NCBI GenBank assembly: GCA_038396625.1 | Contig: CP121688.1 | Coordinates: forward strand, 2,666,001 to 2,730,000 | DNA: 64,000 nt | From: G038396625 sp038396625 | GTDB taxonomy: Bacteria; Bacillota; Clostridia; Peptostreptococcales; Thermotaleaceae | Reading direction: 5' to 3' | Shown: one piece after another, positions 34,073-43,044 of the stretch | Numbering within the stretch: position 1 is the stretch's first letter | How the letters are laid out: every line of letters begins with the position of its first letter | Made by a program: the position numbers and the translations under genes | Notes under the pieces: generated by a model | Told to the model about the DNA's origin: nothing | Database searches by the model: none | Seen by the model: the letters and a program-made list of their open reading frames with translations, nothing else

Positions 34073-35818
34073 TTAATTAAATAACATTTGAAGATGTTCC
34101 ACTATAGGTCCTAATGCTAATGCTGGGAAAAAGCTTAATGCTCCAACCATCAATACAACTGCAATTAATAAACCTATAAACAATTTATTATAAGTGATGA
34201 GTGTACCTGAAGTAACAGGTATGCTCTTCTTTTTCGCAAGTGAACCTGATATTGCAATCATTGGTAACATTGGCCCAAACCTAGCTAATAGCATTGCTAA
34301 TCCCAATGTTATATTTAAAAATACTGTATTGGCGTTAAATCCTGCAAAGGCACTACCATTGTTATTACCTGCAGATGAATATGCATAAAGTATTTCTGAA
34401 AAACCATGGGATCCTGGATTATTTAATGAATCCATAACACTAGGATTTATAGCCGCCATAGCAGTCCCTATTAGTACCACTATAGGTGGAATTAATACTG
34501 CTAAAGATGCCATTTTCATCTCAAAAGGCTCAATTTTTTTACCTAAATATTCTGGTGTTCTTCCCACCATTAATCCTGCTACGAAAACAGCAACAATTAC
34601 AAACGCTAACATACCGTATAATCCAGAACCAACTCCACCAAATATAACTTCTCCAAGCTGCATTAGCAGCATTAAAGGTAGCCCTCCTAATGGAGTGTAT
34701 GAATCGTGCATCGAGTTTACAGAACCATTTGAGGCCGCAGTAGTTGCTGTAGCCCATATCGATGAGTTAACTATTCCAAATCTTACTTCCTTACCTTCCA
34801 TGTTTCCACCCGATTGAATAGAAGAATAAGACATATCAACTTCATTATTTTGAGTTAATTGTGGTGTGCCAATTTGTTCAAAGCTTACAACTGTAGCTAA
34901 ACACATTATAAACACAATCATCATAGCAATTAATATTGCTTTTCCTTGTCGCTTATCCTTTACAAGATACCCAAATGAAAAACACAATGCTAAAGGTATC
35001 AGTAAAATTGATAACATTTCCAACAAGTTTGATAATGGTGTTGGATTCTCTAAAGGATGGGCTGAGTTGACACTGAAAAATCCCCCTCCATTTGTTCCTA
35101 ACTGTTTAATTGCTATTTGACTTGCTGCAGGCCCCATTGGTATCACTTGTGTATCTATTACTGTACCATCATTTAGGGTTTGTGCCTCTATCAATGTTAC
35201 TTCTTGATATGGATTAATATTTTGAACAACTCCCTGAGAAACTAACATAATGGTTAATATAATCGAAAGAGGGAGTAGCACATACAAAGTACCTCTAACC
35301 ATGTCAGCCCAAAAGTTACCTATCTTAGTCGTCTCTCTCCTAGTAAAGCCTCTAATTAAGGCAAATAGTACAGCCATACCCCCTGCAGCTGATATGAAGT
35401 TCTGCACTGTAAGTCCTATCATCTGTGATAAATAACTTAGAGTCGTTTCCCCGCCGTATGCCTGCCAATTTGTATTTGTTGTAAAGCTCATAGCAGTATT
35501 AAAAGCAAGATCTGATGGAACTGCTTTTAATTTTTCAGGATTTAAGGGCAGTACTCCTTGTAATCTTTGAACTAAAAAAATAAACAAAAACCCTATAATG
35601 CTATACATGACCACTGATTTCATGTATTCCTTCCAATCCATCTCATCATCAGAATTTGTACCGATTATCTTATATATAAGTTTTTCTATTGGTCTTAATA
35701 TTGGACTTAAAAAAACTTTTTTTCCTTCATAAACCTTTGCCATGTACTTGCCTAATGGTTTCCCAAGTACAACTAATATAATTAAGTACAACAGTATTTG
35801 AGTAACAATATTAATCAT
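34073..35818 (-). CDS. kdpA: KdpA, potassium-binding subunit
   Basis: 581 residues with ten or more membrane helices and the four selectivity-filter loops: FTTNTNWQAYGGETTLS, KQLGTNGGGFFSVNSAHP, TAASNGSVNSMHDSYTP and SSAGNNNGSAFAGFN. It forms the potassium path of the Kdp pump. Its ATG overlaps the stop of kdpF as ATGA. kdpB follows after 28 bases. Confidence 0.97.
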   Translation of the reverse strand: MINIVTQILLYLIILVVLGKPLGKYMAKVYEGKKVFLSPILRPIEKLIYKIIGTNSDDEMDWKEYMKSVVMYSIIGFLFIFLVQRLQGVLPLNPEKLKAVPSDLAFNTAMSFTTNTNWQAYGGETTLSYLSQMIGLTVQNFISAAGGMAVLFALIRGFTRRETTKIGNFWADMVRGTLYVLLPLSIILTIMLVSQGVVQNINPYQEVTLIEAQTLNDGTVIDTQVIPMGPAASQIAIKQLGTNGGGFFSVNSAHPLENPTPLSNLLEMLSILLIPLALCFSFGYLVKDKRQGKAILIAMMIVFIMCLATVVSFEQIGTPQLTQNNEVDMSYSSIQSGGNMEGKEVRFGIVNSSIWATATTAASNGSVNSMHDSYTPLGGLPLMLLMQLGEVIFGGVGSGLYGMLAFVIVAVFVAGLMVGRTPEYLGKKIEPFEMKMASLAVLIPPIVVLIGTAMAAINPSVMDSLNNPGSHGFSEILYAYSSAGNNNGSAFAGFNANTVFLNITLGLAMLLARFGPMLPMIAISGSLAKKKSIPVTSGTLITYNKLFIGLLIAVVLMVGALSFFPALALGPIVEHLQMLFN

Positions 35819-35904
35819 AGCTCTTCCCCCTTAATTAATACAAAGAATAAGTATATCAGTAATGCAACAGTAGTTATTAAAGAAATAACTTGTATAAAAT
35901 TCAT
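35815..35904 (-). CDS. kdpF: KdpF small membrane subunit (29 residues)
   Basis: From ATG 35904 the frame reads MNFIQVISLITTVALLIYLF, then FVLIKGEEL, a single membrane helix with a short charged tail, which is exactly the KdpF type. AAAGGATGG lies upstream, and the stop overlaps the kdpA start (ATGA), so expression is coupled. KdpF stabilises the KdpABC complex. It is easily missed because of its length. Confidence 0.9.
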   Translation of the reverse strand: MNFIQVISLITTVALLIYLFFVLIKGEEL

Positions 35905-35954
35905 ATACACCATCCTTTCTTTTATATTCTGTAGTTTTATTCTATCAAGGTTCA

Positions 35955-36005
35955 TATAAAAATGGGGTTAAGACTATTGAGGCTAGTATAAAGATTTTGT
36001 TAAGA
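35955..36005 (-). promoter_or_regulatory. Tandem 19-bp repeats upstream of kdpF, candidate KdpE sites
   Basis: On the minus strand TCTTAACAAAATCTTTATA and TCTTAACCCCATTTTTATA are spaced 32 bases start to start, about three helical turns. OmpR-family regulators bind tandem direct repeats ahead of their promoters. They end about 50 bases before kdpF. Confidence 0.45.
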
Positions 36006-36233
36006 TTTTAAAAATGTATTATATAAGGGTAACATATAATATACAATTAAACATTTGTACTTTTAGGTACATTCAAAAGTAAATATAAATAAATGTGTAG
36101 CTTCAAAATAAATAAATCTAATGTTTAAAAATACAACCATTTGATATAATAGTAATTAAAATACTGTTTATTTGTAAACGGTAAACCATCGGTACCAGTA
36201 TAAAAAGGCCACCATTGCTGGCGGCTGATTGAA

Positions 36234-37868
36234 CTATTGATTCTGTTTTTTGCATTCAATTGGCAGTTTTTCAGACCAAGGCAGAAGATCGTCTAGGAAA
36301 TCAAGATTAGTATCTTCCATATGTTTTGGAATTTCTGTAAGAAGCAGCTCAAAATAATGATAAGGCTTTAGATTATTCGCTTTTGCTGTTTCAGCAATAC
36401 TGTAGATAATAGCACTGGCCTTTGCTCCATCAATTGTATCAATCACATGCCAGTTGCGTTTTCCAATACAAAAACCTCGAATGCTGCTTTCAGCTGCGTT
36501 GTTATCTGCAGGTACATTCCCATCTTCTAGAAAGACTCTCAGATATTTTTCCTGGTTCAGACAGTAGGTAAATCCTTGTCCGGTTTCTGATTTTGGAAGG
36601 ACTTCGTTCTGACGTTGTTTTACCCACGCAAAGAAAGCCTCTACCAGTGGCTTTATCGTCAATTGTCTTTGCCTTTGACGTTCCTCTGGCGAAAGCTCGG
36701 CCAATGTTCCTTCTATCTTGTAGATAACCGCAATCTGTTTTAATGCATCATAAGCAAGTGTTCCTTTGGCCTTTTCTTTTCCCAAGGCCTTTACCACATT
36801 TGCAAACCGACGCCGTGCATGGCTCCAACACCCGGCAATCTTCAGATCCTCGCGCTCTTTCTCCAGCGTATGATAAACCTGATAGCCGTCCGTAACCACT
36901 GTACCACTGTAGTCCTTTAGGAATTCACGGGGATGGCTGGTATTTCGGGTCTTCTGGTACTCATAGAGCACAATAGGAGCAGCCGTCTGCATTTTCCCGG
37001 TCCGGTAGACCCACATATAGCTCTTAGATCCAGCAGGACGTCCATCCTTGCTTACGCAAACCGGTGTTTCATCAGCCTGCAGCACATGGCTATTGTAGAT
37101 CTCTTTATGGAGCCGGTCATAAAGAAGGGAAAGATATCTCTCACCACATTGAATTACCCAGTTTGCCATAACCTGTCTGCCAAGGACAACGTCATTTCTG
37201 CAAAACTCTTGTTCCAGACGGTAAAGGGGTATGGCATTGACATATTTGCTGTTCATGATGGCAGCCGTAAGGGAAGGCGTAGCAATGCTGTTACGCAGTA
37301 GGTCAGCCGGCCGCTTGCCGCGAATAATGGTTTGATTGTCTCCTCCAGCATAAACTGCAACATGATGTTCCTCGACTTCAAACCTTGCAGGGTGGAAAGC
37401 CAGTCTTTTGTATACTTCATCGGGAAGACGTTTCCACTTGTCTCCAAGACGCTCTCTCAGTTCTTCTTCTGATAATTCATGATTTATGACTATGACTGGA
37501 AGTTCTTTTAAATCTGCATCACGTTTACCCTTTGCTTTCTTACGCTTATAGGGTTTTGGGCAGACTTCTTCCAGCTCAGGTTCAACAACGTATTTGTTGA
37601 CAATCGTGACTTCAGCTTCATTAAAGCACATTTCCAATTGGTCACCATAAACCATCTTCTCTGAAGAACGGCCAAACTGCTTTTGTTTTGAAATGTTTAG
37701 CTGTTCTAAAATCAGTTTCATATTCTGATTTACTTGTTCTAGCTGTATCTTCTGTTCAGCACAAGTCAGTGATAGATTTTCTACCAGTTGTTGCATGCCC
37801 AAGAAAAGGGAAATGATAACTTCTTTATCGTATTTAGTTAGTTCGGCTTTAGTATATTTTTTCTCCAT
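36234..37868 (-). CDS. tnpC: IS66 transposase TnpC (copy 2)
   Basis: 544 residues, identical to the transposase at 14099-15733, with all three catalytic acidic positions intact. It is the active subunit of the second copy. Confidence 0.95.
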   Translation of the reverse strand: MEKKYTKAELTKYDKEVIISLFLGMQQLVENLSLTCAEQKIQLEQVNQNMKLILEQLNISKQKQFGRSSEKMVYGDQLEMCFNEAEVTIVNKYVVEPELEEVCPKPYKRKKAKGKRDADLKELPVIVINHELSEEELRERLGDKWKRLPDEVYKRLAFHPARFEVEEHHVAVYAGGDNQTIIRGKRPADLLRNSIATPSLTAAIMNSKYVNAIPLYRLEQEFCRNDVVLGRQVMANWVIQCGERYLSLLYDRLHKEIYNSHVLQADETPVCVSKDGRPAGSKSYMWVYRTGKMQTAAPIVLYEYQKTRNTSHPREFLKDYSGTVVTDGYQVYHTLEKEREDLKIAGCWSHARRRFANVVKALGKEKAKGTLAYDALKQIAVIYKIEGTLAELSPEERQRQRQLTIKPLVEAFFAWVKQRQNEVLPKSETGQGFTYCLNQEKYLRVFLEDGNVPADNNAAESSIRGFCIGKRNWHVIDTIDGAKASAIIYSIAETAKANNLKPYHYFELLLTEIPKHMEDTNLDFLDDLLPWSEKLPIECKKQNQ

Positions 37869-37973
37869 ATGGTGAAGATATCATATTTACGAGCCAAAAA
37901 CAATAGAAAAAACGCAACTCTTTAAAATTGTGGAAGATCGTTAGAGTCAGCGTCTTTGCTGTGGATATGTTTA

Positions 37974-38336
37974 CTACAAAACCCGTGAGGGGGTAAGGGG
38001 CTTGATGGCTTTTTTCTGCTCAATAGAAATACCCTCCATCAGCCATTTATACTGTTGAGATGTGATAGCTTTTACTTCAGCTTCGCTACGTGGCCATTGA
38101 AATTTCCCTGTTTCCAGACGTTTGTATAGAAGAAGAAATCCGTCACCTTCCCACAAAAGTCCCTTAATGCGGTCAGTCTTTCTTCCGCAGAATAGAAATA
38201 GGATACCGGGCTTAAATGGATCAAGCTTAAATTCCTGTTGTATCATGCTGGCAAAGCCGTCAATTCCACGCCGCAAATCACTATAGCCGCAGGCGATGTA
38301 AACTTTTTCAAAACCAAATGCGTCATTTAACATCAT
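37974..38336 (-). CDS. tnpB: IS66 accessory protein TnpB (copy 2)
   Basis: 120 residues, identical to the protein at 15839-16201, with the Orf2 core LFLFCGRKTDRIKGLLWEGD. It overlaps tnpA by 14 bases. Confidence 0.93.
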   Translation of the reverse strand: MMLNDAFGFEKVYIACGYSDLRRGIDGFASMIQQEFKLDPFKPGILFLFCGRKTDRIKGLLWEGDGFLLLYKRLETGKFQWPRSEAEVKAITSQQYKWLMEGISIEQKKAIKPLTPSRVL

Positions 38337-38685
38337 TCATTACCTTAAACACCTTGGAAAGCAGTTCTTCTGAAACGGTATTGGAAAGTTCTAATACATT
38401 ATTTCCAATATGGATAATCATATCTGCCATAAAAGAAGGTGTGTTTCTTGAGATATTTGCAGGCACTGGAAGCTGTACAAAGTTTTGTTGTTTGTTGGAT
38501 TCAGTTTTCTCCAGAGCATCATATGCTTCCTCCCTGACACGGCGCTGCCAGTAGTAGAACCGTTTTTCATTAATATTGTTTTCAAGACACCAAGATTTAA
38601 TGGTCAAGCCACTTTTGCGGCATTCACGTATAATTTGCGTCCATTGCATCAAACGCATTTCATGAGTAATCTTATCCATTGGCAC
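38323..38685 (-). CDS. tnpA: IS66 accessory protein TnpA (copy 2)
   Basis: 120 residues, identical to the protein at 16188-16550. First gene of the element's operon. Confidence 0.92.
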   Translation of the reverse strand: MPMDKITHEMRLMQWTQIIRECRKSGLTIKSWCLENNINEKRFYYWQRRVREEAYDALEKTESNKQQNFVQLPVPANISRNTPSFMADMIIHIGNNVLELSNTVSEELLSKVFKVMNDVK

Positions 38686-38808
38686 CTCCCAAAACTAATG
38701 TAGTCACTTTGGAAAACTACTAGTTTTTCAAAGCATAGATTGATTATCTCAAAATCGAAGACCAAATACGAGGTGCGTATGGTTTACCGTTTACGTTTAT
38801 TTCATTAA

Positions 38809-38854
38809 AATAGAGAAGGATGACAGTTACCTGTAACTGTCATCCTTCTCTATT
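38809..38854. terminator. Perfect 22-bp inverted repeat, terminator of the ktrA gene
   Basis: AATAGAGAAGGATGACAGTTA plus C at 38809-38830 and its exact complement at 38833-38854, with a 2-base centre. Short T runs lie outside both arms, so it can terminate in either direction. It lies about 50 bases past the ktrA stop. The IS66 copy inserted only 14 bases from its outer arm. Confidence 0.75.
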
Positions 38855-38906
38855 TATTAAACTATTTAGGTGATGCTTTATTCTACTAATAATATCTAGT
38901 AACAAT

Positions 38907-39557
38907 TTATAATTTCTTATCTAAATTAGATAAATATTTATTAAGCCCCATAACAATCAAAATGTTATTTTCTTCAATAACTGCTGAAGCCGTAGGTGAT
39001 ACGGTAATTTTATCCCCTTTTCTTATAGCCATGACATTTATGCCATATTTTGGTCTCATGTTTAGCTCAGTTAAACTCTTGCCTATCCATTCATCAAAGG
39101 CTGTAATTTCTGCTATGCTATAATCTGCTGACAGCTCAATATAGTCCATTATATTTGTAGAAACTATGCTTTGAGCTATTCTAGCCCCCATATCCCTTTC
39201 AGGAAAAACAACTTTGTCTACCCCTATTTTAAATAAGACCTTTGCATGAAGTTCACTTTGAGCCTTTGCAACTACATACTTCGCACCAGCTTCTTTTAGC
39301 ATAATTCCTATCAAAATTGACGCCTGTATATCTGACCCCATTGCTATAACACATACATCAAAATTACTCACTCCAATTGCTTTAATAGTTCTTTCATCGG
39401 ATGCATTTCCTTTAATAGCATGGGTTGAAAACTCTGATAAGGTATTTATTACTTCTTCACTTTCATCTACCACCATAACATCGTGACCCATTTTATAAAG
39501 ATTTCTAGTTATGCTGGCTCCAAATCTTCCTGCTCCAATTACTAACACTTGTTTCAT
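38907..39557 (-). CDS. ktrA: KtrA/TrkA-type potassium channel regulatory subunit
   Basis: 216 residues. The N-terminal RCK_N Rossmann domain (VLVIGAGRFGASITRNLYKM, with the acidic ribose-binding end MVVDES) binds NAD(H) or ATP. The C-terminal RCK_C domain (about 135-216; AEITAFDEWIGKSLTELNMR) is the type that binds c-di-AMP in KtrA. AGGTGGGG precedes the ATG. Its natural partner KtrB is reduced to a stub just upstream, so it may now work with the TrkH encoded next to it. Confidence 0.85.
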   Translation of the reverse strand: MKQVLVIGAGRFGASITRNLYKMGHDVMVVDESEEVINTLSEFSTHAIKGNASDERTIKAIGVSNFDVCVIAMGSDIQASILIGIMLKEAGAKYVVAKAQSELHAKVLFKIGVDKVVFPERDMGARIAQSIVSTNIMDYIELSADYSIAEITAFDEWIGKSLTELNMRPKYGINVMAIRKGDKITVSPTASAVIEENNILIVMGLNKYLSNLDKKL

Positions 39558-39570
39558 GTAGTCCCCACCT

Positions 39571-39747
39571 TTAACCTATAATAACTTTCTCTTCGGGATA
39601 TCTCAAAGTACCTCTATTTATCTGTCTTCTTTGGACTAGTGCCAAAAATACAGTAAGTGGTCCTACTCTACCAAAGAACATAGTAATAGATATAATTACT
39701 CTTCCAATCATAGTCAAATCTGGCTGATTCCAAGGGGGGTTCCCAAT
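39571..39747 (-). pseudogene. KtrB (potassium translocating subunit), C-terminal stub
   Basis: The minus strand reads IGNPPWNQPDLTMIGRVIIS, then MFFGRVGPLTVFLALVQRRQ and NRGTLRYPEEKVIIG before TAA, the conserved C-terminus of KtrB/TrkG-type proteins. It begins directly after the trkH stop, without a start codon or ribosome binding site. About 400 residues are missing. A deletion has fused the end of trkH to the end of a ktrB gene, leaving ktrA behind. Confidence 0.85.
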
Positions 39748-39748
39748 G

Positions 39749-41239
39749 TTATAAAATTTTTTTCCTGCTCTTATATATTAATTTAATATCTTTAACTATT
39801 TTCATGCTAGCAAAGAATATTACTATAAATTCTAATCTTCCCAACATCATACTAAATGTTTCAGCCCATAATACCATACCTGGAGCATCTGGTGATGTAA
39901 CTCCAACAGATAGCCCAACAGTGCCAAGACTTGAGGCAAATTCGAACATTGAATCCCTTAGAGGATAACCATGAAGTAGTAGTATTCCTACACCTATAGC
40001 ATAGGTAATTATATATAGTGTTGTAAAATTTGATATTTCTAAAATATGATCTCTTGAAACATAGTATTTACCTTCTGGTCTATTAACATAATTCTGTCTT
40101 ACCGTATTTCTGGGAAGTAAATATCCCTTTATATCCCATATTAAGGATTTTAATAATACATAAACCCTATATTGTTTTAGACCACCAGCAGTAGAACCTG
40201 CTCCACCACCAATAATCATAAGGATTATCATGATAAATACTGCAAAGTTATTCCAATCAAGATAACCTACCGTTGAAAATCCTGTAGTAGTAAGTGCAGA
40301 TATAAGCTCAAATGCACCTATTCTTATACTTTTACCTACCGTTTCATATAATTTTATTAATGATAAGAATGATACTATAGGAATGAAAACTGCCAATAGG
40401 AAAAACATAAATCTTATTTCTCCTATTTTAAAGAATTTTTTTATTTCTCCCTTTAATAAAACATAATGTGCTGCAAAGTTTGTAGTTCCTAAAAGCATTA
40501 GAATAATTGTAATTAGTTCAATAGGTAAACTATTATAGGCTCCTATACTATTTGCTTCAGTTGAAAATCCTCCTGTTGAAACCGCTGCTATAGAATGATT
40601 TATAGAGTCAAACCAGGGCATACCAGCGACCATATATAGTACAGTACCAGCTATTACATATCCTGAATAAATAACCATGATTAGCTTTGTTGATTTTGTA
40701 ACATTAGGTAATAACTTATCTGATCTTCCTTCAGCATTATATAATCCTAACCCGTGTGGTCCAATAATAGCCGAAAGCATTACTACTGCAAGACCAGCAC
40801 CACCAAAAAATTGCATCAAACTCCTCCATAGTAAAAACATATGAGAAGTCTTAGTTACGTCTACTACTGATAATCCTGTAGTTGTCCAACCACTTACTGC
40901 TTCAAATATTGCTTGAGTAAAATTAAGCTTTCCAGATATAATAAAGGGCAAAGCTGAGAAAATAGCTGTAAGTAGCCAGGATAAAACAACAATGATGCCT
41001 CCTTCCTGTAAAGTCAAGGTTGCATCTCCGCTGTGTTTTCTTCTGCTTCTCATAACAAATCCTATTGTAATAGCTAAAGCTGATGGTATTATAAAGTACC
41101 ATATTTCATTTGCTTCATTTCTATATATAGGTAGTATAAGTAGTGGTATAAGTAATGCTATACCAACTCCTATCGCAATTGTTCCTACATATCCAATAAT
41201 CAATTGATATCTGTCTCTAAGCTGCTTTATATATAGCAA
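39749..41239 (-). CDS. trkH: TrkH-family potassium uptake protein
   Basis: 496 residues. Four membrane-pore-membrane repeats are visible with filter loops TTGLS (VSGWTTTGLSVVD), STGGFST, TTGFST (ALTTTGFSTVGY) and the last loop SLGTVGLSVGVTSPD, plus the central GGGAGSTAGGLKQYRV. It forms the ion pathway and requires TrkA/KtrA-type regulators. The start is probably TTG 41239, 1 base after the preceding trkA-type stop, in keeping with coupled translation. It is the last full gene of the riboswitch-controlled operon. Confidence 0.92.
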   Translation of the reverse strand: MLYIKQLRDRYQLIIGYVGTIAIGVGIALLIPLLILPIYRNEANEIWYFIIPSALAITIGFVMRSRRKHSGDATLTLQEGGIIVVLSWLLTAIFSALPFIISGKLNFTQAIFEAVSGWTTTGLSVVDVTKTSHMFLLWRSLMQFFGGAGLAVVMLSAIIGPHGLGLYNAEGRSDKLLPNVTKSTKLIMVIYSGYVIAGTVLYMVAGMPWFDSINHSIAAVSTGGFSTEANSIGAYNSLPIELITIILMLLGTTNFAAHYVLLKGEIKKFFKIGEIRFMFFLLAVFIPIVSFLSLIKLYETVGKSIRIGAFELISALTTTGFSTVGYLDWNNFAVFIMIILMIIGGGAGSTAGGLKQYRVYVLLKSLIWDIKGYLLPRNTVRQNYVNRPEGKYYVSRDHILEISNFTTLYIITYAIGVGILLLHGYPLRDSMFEFASSLGTVGLSVGVTSPDAPGMVLWAETFSMMLGRLEFIVIFFASMKIVKDIKLIYKSRKKIL

Positions 41240-41240
41240 T

Positions 41241-41906
41241 TTAATCTACCCTTCCCCTAATAATTTTAAGTACATCTGACTGAACCAAAGGTAGTGATAG
41301 AATAATTAGTTTATCATCTTCATTTATAGTTGTGTCTCCCCTAGGAATAATGGCAGAACCATCTCTGATAATACATCCTACTATAGAATCCTTTGGCAAA
41401 CTTATTTCACTTAGTTTCTTATTAATATTAATATTACTTGTACTTATTTCTATTTCCATAATTGCAAGCTTACCTTCTTCAATAGGCATGAGATTATTTA
41501 TATCATCGATTGATACCTTTTGTTCTATCAACGATGAAATAATATTCGATGTACTTATTACCGTGTCTACTCCAAGTTTTTTAAAAATTTCTATATTCTT
41601 AGGGTCATTTACTACGGCAAAGGTTCTTTTAACCTCATATATTTTTTCAGCTATTTGACATATTACAAGGTTATCCGGATCCTTAGGAGTAAGGGCTATA
41701 ACCATATCTGCATAAGCAACACCTACATCTTCTAATATATATGGTCTAGTTCCATCACCAAATACTATATTTGCCCTATGCATCCTCGCTAGTTTTTTAC
41801 AATATTCTTCATCGTTATTGACTATAGTCACACTATATCCTTTTGATATAAAGGACTTAGTTAAAAAGTGTACTTCCTTTCCCCCACCAACTATAATAAT
41901 ATTCAT
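41241..41906 (-). CDS. trkA: TrkA-type regulatory protein (RCK_N plus RCK_C)
   Basis: 221 residues. The RCK_N domain starts MNIIIVGGGKEVHFLTKSFI, with the acidic end NNDEEY. The C-terminal domain (about 140-221; IMEIEISTSNININKKLSEI, then IIPRGDTTINEDDKLIILS) is RCK_C. The glycine motif is GGGKEV instead of GxGxxG, so the nucleotide may bind differently. The start codon shares one base with the upstream gene, and trkH follows after 1 base. Confidence 0.85.
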   Translation of the reverse strand: MNIIIVGGGKEVHFLTKSFISKGYSVTIVNNDEEYCKKLARMHRANIVFGDGTRPYILEDVGVAYADMVIALTPKDPDNLVICQIAEKIYEVKRTFAVVNDPKNIEIFKKLGVDTVISTSNIISSLIEQKVSIDDINNLMPIEEGKLAIMEIEISTSNININKKLSEISLPKDSIVGCIIRDGSAIIPRGDTTINEDDKLIILSLPLVQSDVLKIIRGRVD

Positions 41907-42343
41907 TAGTCTTCCTCCATTTCTTTCCCAACAATGATATTCTTAAATTCAACAGCAGAAAGAACTGTAGGGCAAAGTGTCTCAATCTGAAGTTCCTCAT
42001 AGACCTTCTGTCTTGAGGGTTCAAATAACCTAGCGATTACCATGGGTACCTTATATATGGATTTTGCAATCTGTGCAATCATAATATTTGTATTATCATC
42101 ATTAGTTGTTGTAACTACAACATCAGCTTTATCTATCTTAGCATGAAGTAAAGTATCTATCTCTATAGCATCGGCTTGTATGGTAAAACCACTAAACTCC
42201 TCAGTCAATCTATTAAAAGCCATTTCATCTTTGTCAATAATAACAACACTTTTTCTCGCCTTTGATAATAGACTGGCTAAATGGGAGCCAAGTCTTCCAC
42301 ATCCAACTATAACGATATATTCATCATTATTTTTTATCATCAT
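41906..42343 (-). CDS. TrkA-type single RCK_N domain protein
   Basis: 145 residues from ATG 42343 (AAGGAG, 6-base spacing, inside the 3' end of the upstream regulator gene). It contains a canonical Rossmann motif VIVGCGRLGSHLASLLS and acidic end VIIDKDE, but no RCK_C domain. It overlaps the upstream response regulator by 17 bases and the downstream trkA-type gene by one base. Together with the next gene it looks like the two halves of a double-RCK TrkA encoded separately. Confidence 0.85.
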   Translation of the reverse strand: MMIKNNDEYIVIVGCGRLGSHLASLLSKARKSVVIIDKDEMAFNRLTEEFSGFTIQADAIEIDTLLHAKIDKADVVVTTTNDDNTNIMIAQIAKSIYKVPMVIARLFEPSRQKVYEELQIETLCPTVLSAVEFKNIIVGKEMEED

Positions 42344-43031
42344 CCCCATCTCCTTCATTATTTTCAGCACCTAAATTCATACCAACCTGTGTATATCTAA
42401 ACTGAGCTGTTCTTTGAAGATTCTTACTAGATGGTTCATAGGTTGGATCTAGTGCTAGTGCTGCTCTATAATGTTTTTGTGCCCCTTGAATCTCTTTTCT
42501 GTATTCATACAGAATACCTAAAAGGTTATGTGGTTCTGGTGCATCTACATCCATTGATATTGCTTTTCTTAAGAATTCTTCTGCTTTACTGTAATCTTTG
42601 GATAATATACACTTCTTAGAGAACTCTAGTATATCTTTATAAGAATCCAATTCAGCCTCAGTAAGATTTTGTCTTTCTAGTACATCATTAACTATCCTTC
42701 TAATCTCCTCCGGGGTAAAGGGTTTACTTATAAAGTCAATAGCACCTAGTTTCATTGCTTCTACCGCTTTTTCAATAGTTCCATAAGCTGTCATCATTAT
42801 TACATCTATCTTGTTTCCATCTTGTCTAATTCTCTCTAAGACTTCCATACCTGTTAGTCCTGGCATTTTAATATCAAGCATTACTAAATCAAAGTTATCT
42901 TCCTTAATTCTATTTAGGGCTTCGTCTCCATTGATAGCAATTTCTATGTCAAAATTTTGCTCCTTTAGACAGTGACTTAATGTCATTCTAATGTTCTTCT
43001 CATCATCAACAATTAATATTTTCTTAGTCAT
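42327..43031 (-). CDS. Response regulator with TPR-like output region
   Basis: 234 residues from ATG 43031 (GGAGG 9 bases upstream). A receiver domain (phosphoacceptor in LVMLDIKMPGLTGMEVLE, residue 53, and lysine in ISKPFTPEE) is followed by two tetratricopeptide-like helical repeats (about 135-205; EFLRKAISMDVDAPEPHNLL, then HYRAALALDPTYEPS). There is no DNA-binding domain, so output is probably by protein contact. The location between the kinase and the Trk genes suggests control of potassium uptake. Confidence 0.8.
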   Translation of the reverse strand: MTKKILIVDDEKNIRMTLSHCLKEQNFDIEIAINGDEALNRIKEDNFDLVMLDIKMPGLTGMEVLERIRQDGNKIDVIMMTAYGTIEKAVEAMKLGAIDFISKPFTPEEIRRIVNDVLERQNLTEAELDSYKDILEFSKKCILSKDYSKAEEFLRKAISMDVDAPEPHNLLGILYEYRKEIQGAQKHYRAALALDPTYEPSSKNLQRTAQFRYTQVGMNLGAENNEGDGDDDKK

Positions 43032-43044
43032 ACTAATCATCCTC

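Larger units (their letters stand above)
36174..38794 (-). mobile_element. Complete IS66-family insertion sequence, copy 2 (2,621 bp)
   Basis: Same terminal repeat (GTAAACGGTAAACCAT), same length and the same gene positions as the copy at 14039-16659 (constant offset of 22,135). The three proteins are identical. The target duplication is GTTTATTT (36166-36173 and 38795-38802). It inserted between the kdp promoter region and the terminator of the ktrA gene. Confidence 0.95.
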
